Assembly (NCBI GenBank): GCA_021808205.1
Contig: JAKBCD010000073.1
Coordinates: forward strand, 1 to 7,499
Origin: Pseudomonadota bacterium
GTDB lineage: Bacteria > Pseudomonadota > Alphaproteobacteria > Acetobacterales > Acetobacteraceae
Direction: 5' to 3'
DNA: 7,499 nucleotides
Below are positions 6,645 to 7,499 of this stretch, piece after piece (positions within the stretch are counted from its first letter, which is position 1; each line of letters starts with the position of its first letter). The notes under the pieces were generated by a model. The model was not told the origin of the DNA. It was given only the letters and a program-made list of their open reading frames with translations, and did not search any database. The position numbers were made by a program, and so were the translations under genes.

Positions 6645-7499
6645 ATGACGCGTGAGGATATGTCAGCCAAAAAGCTGGCAATGCTGGCCCTGGCGGGGGC
6701 GCTGGCGTTGCACGGGCATTTTGCCCTTGCCCAGAGCGCGGCGTCCAGCCCGACAGCGATTGCCAACAGCTATGTTGAAGCGCCGCATAACTGGCAGTGG
6801 TGGTTCCCCGCCGCGGCCAGCCCAATGCAGGCCAAGATCGACTGGCTGATGCAATACGTACTCTGGATCATGGCCGGGGTGGTTGGGTTTGTGGGCGTCT
6901 TGATGGGCTACGTGATGTTCCGCTTCCGGGCCGGACGGAACCCCAAGCCCAGCCAAACCACGCATAACACGCTGATCGAGATCATCTGGATCGTGGTGCC
7001 CTGCATCATTCTGGCGGTCATCATCATCCCGTCGATCAATCTGATCTATTACGAAGCCAACGACAGCGACCCTTATATGACCGTGACCGTGACCGGCCAC
7101 CAATGGTACTGGGAGTATAAGTACAATTCCGTGCCGGGGCTGGATTACACGAGCTACATGATCCCGGATAACGAGATAAAACCCGGGCAGATCCGCCGGC
7201 TTTCAGTGGATCACCCGATGGTGCTGCCAGTGGGTGAGAAGATCCGCTTCGTGATCACCAGCGCCGATGTACTGCACGGGTTTTATTTGCCCTCTCTAGG
7301 CGTGCAGAAATACGCCATTCCCGGCACCAACCAGACAAGCTGGACCCTGATCGAGAAGCCCGGCACCTATTTTGGCCAGTGCAACCAGATTTGCGGTCTG
7401 GACCATGATGCCATGCCCATCGAGATCAAGGCCGTGCCGTTGAACGATTATCTGGCCTGGACCAAGGAGGCGCTCGCCAATTACACCGAGAATACCGTG
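6645..7499 (+). CDS. coxB: Cytochrome c oxidase subunit II, CuA-containing (3' truncated by window edge)
   Basis: The frame is open to the window end, giving 285 residues. A signal peptide ends in HFALAQS (cleavage after ALA), followed by two transmembrane helices at about residues 70-90 and 111-133 and a periplasmic cupredoxin domain. The aromatic signature GHQWYWEY (151-158) and the CuA ligands H211, C246, C250, H254 and M257 are all present. This marks a true cytochrome c oxidase subunit rather than a quinol oxidase CyoA, which lacks the cysteines. The subunit takes electrons from cytochrome c and passes them to heme a of subunit I. Two starts are possible: ATG 6645, chosen here, and ATG 6660, which gives a classic short signal peptide but has its GAGGA only 1-2 bases upstream. 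Stops in frame at 6621 and 6624 exclude earlier starts. The Mg-ligand Glu usual in CSEICG is Gln here (CNQICG, Q248). CoxA and other subunits would be expected downstream. Confidence 0.93.
   Translation, partial: MTREDMSAKKLAMLALAGALALHGHFALAQSAASSPTAIANSYVEAPHNWQWWFPAAASPMQAKIDWLMQYVLWIMAGVVGFVGVLMGYVMFRFRAGRNPKPSQTTHNTLIEIIWIVVPCIILAVIIIPSINLIYYEANDSDPYMTVTVTGHQWYWEYKYNSVPGLDYTSYMIPDNEIKPGQIRRLSVDHPMVLPVGEKIRFVITSADVLHGFYLPSLGVQKYAIPGTNQTSWTLIEKPGTYFGQCNQICGLDHDAMPIEIKAVPLNDYLAWTKEALANYTENTV

Noticed and set aside
6620..6655. An 11-codon open frame (ATG 6620 to TGA 6653-6655) just ahead of and overlapping the oxidase gene start, possibly a leader peptide
   Set aside because: It has only a weak GGA upstream, no attenuator-like codon run and no paired hairpins, so nothing separates it from chance.
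5386..6825. A 479-residue minus-strand open frame opposite the acyltransferase gene
   Set aside because: Low-complexity Arg/Pro/Gln product spanning two genes and the intergenic region; composition shadow.

Overview
The window is GC-rich and densely coded, and all six supported genes lie on the plus strand. The rhamnan-synthesis-F type glycan protein, the style of the methyltransferases and the aa3-type CuA oxidase subunit suggest an alphaproteobacterium, possibly of the Rhodospirillales/Acetobacteraceae. This placement is an inference from protein style and composition; there is no rRNA or other strong taxonomic marker.

Bases 1-5734 hold the end of a surface-polysaccharide cluster. In order it contains the 3' end of a UDP-glucose 6-dehydrogenase gene, a fused methyltransferase-glycosyltransferase (TTG start), a zinc-ribbon methyltransferase carrying a long C-terminal helical-repeat domain, and a rhamnan synthesis F (RgpF)-like protein. 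The genes are packed tightly: a 43-base gap after ugd, then a TGATG overlap, then a 3-base gap. The RgpF-like gene then overlaps a PlsC-type acyltransferase (5731-6519) through CTGA. This looks like one transcription unit that makes UDP-glucuronate and uses it, with other sugars, to build and methylate a glycan, with a lipid acyltransferase at the tail. The structure of the glycan cannot be read from the sequence.

A 125-base intergenic stretch (6520-6644) separates this unit from a respiratory gene. It holds a weak hairpin and a tentative promoter. The last gene, which runs off the right edge, encodes cytochrome c oxidase subunit II with a signal peptide, two membrane helices and a full set of CuA ligands, so an aa3-type oxidase operon probably begins here.

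The most interesting item is the 890-residue methyltransferase. After the catalytic domain it carries about seven TPR-like units at a period near 76 residues, four with a conserved LVN core. The fused methyltransferase-glycosyltransferase directly upstream makes this a candidate for a little-described glycan methylation module. No tRNA, rRNA, CRISPR array, insertion sequence or attachment site was seen.
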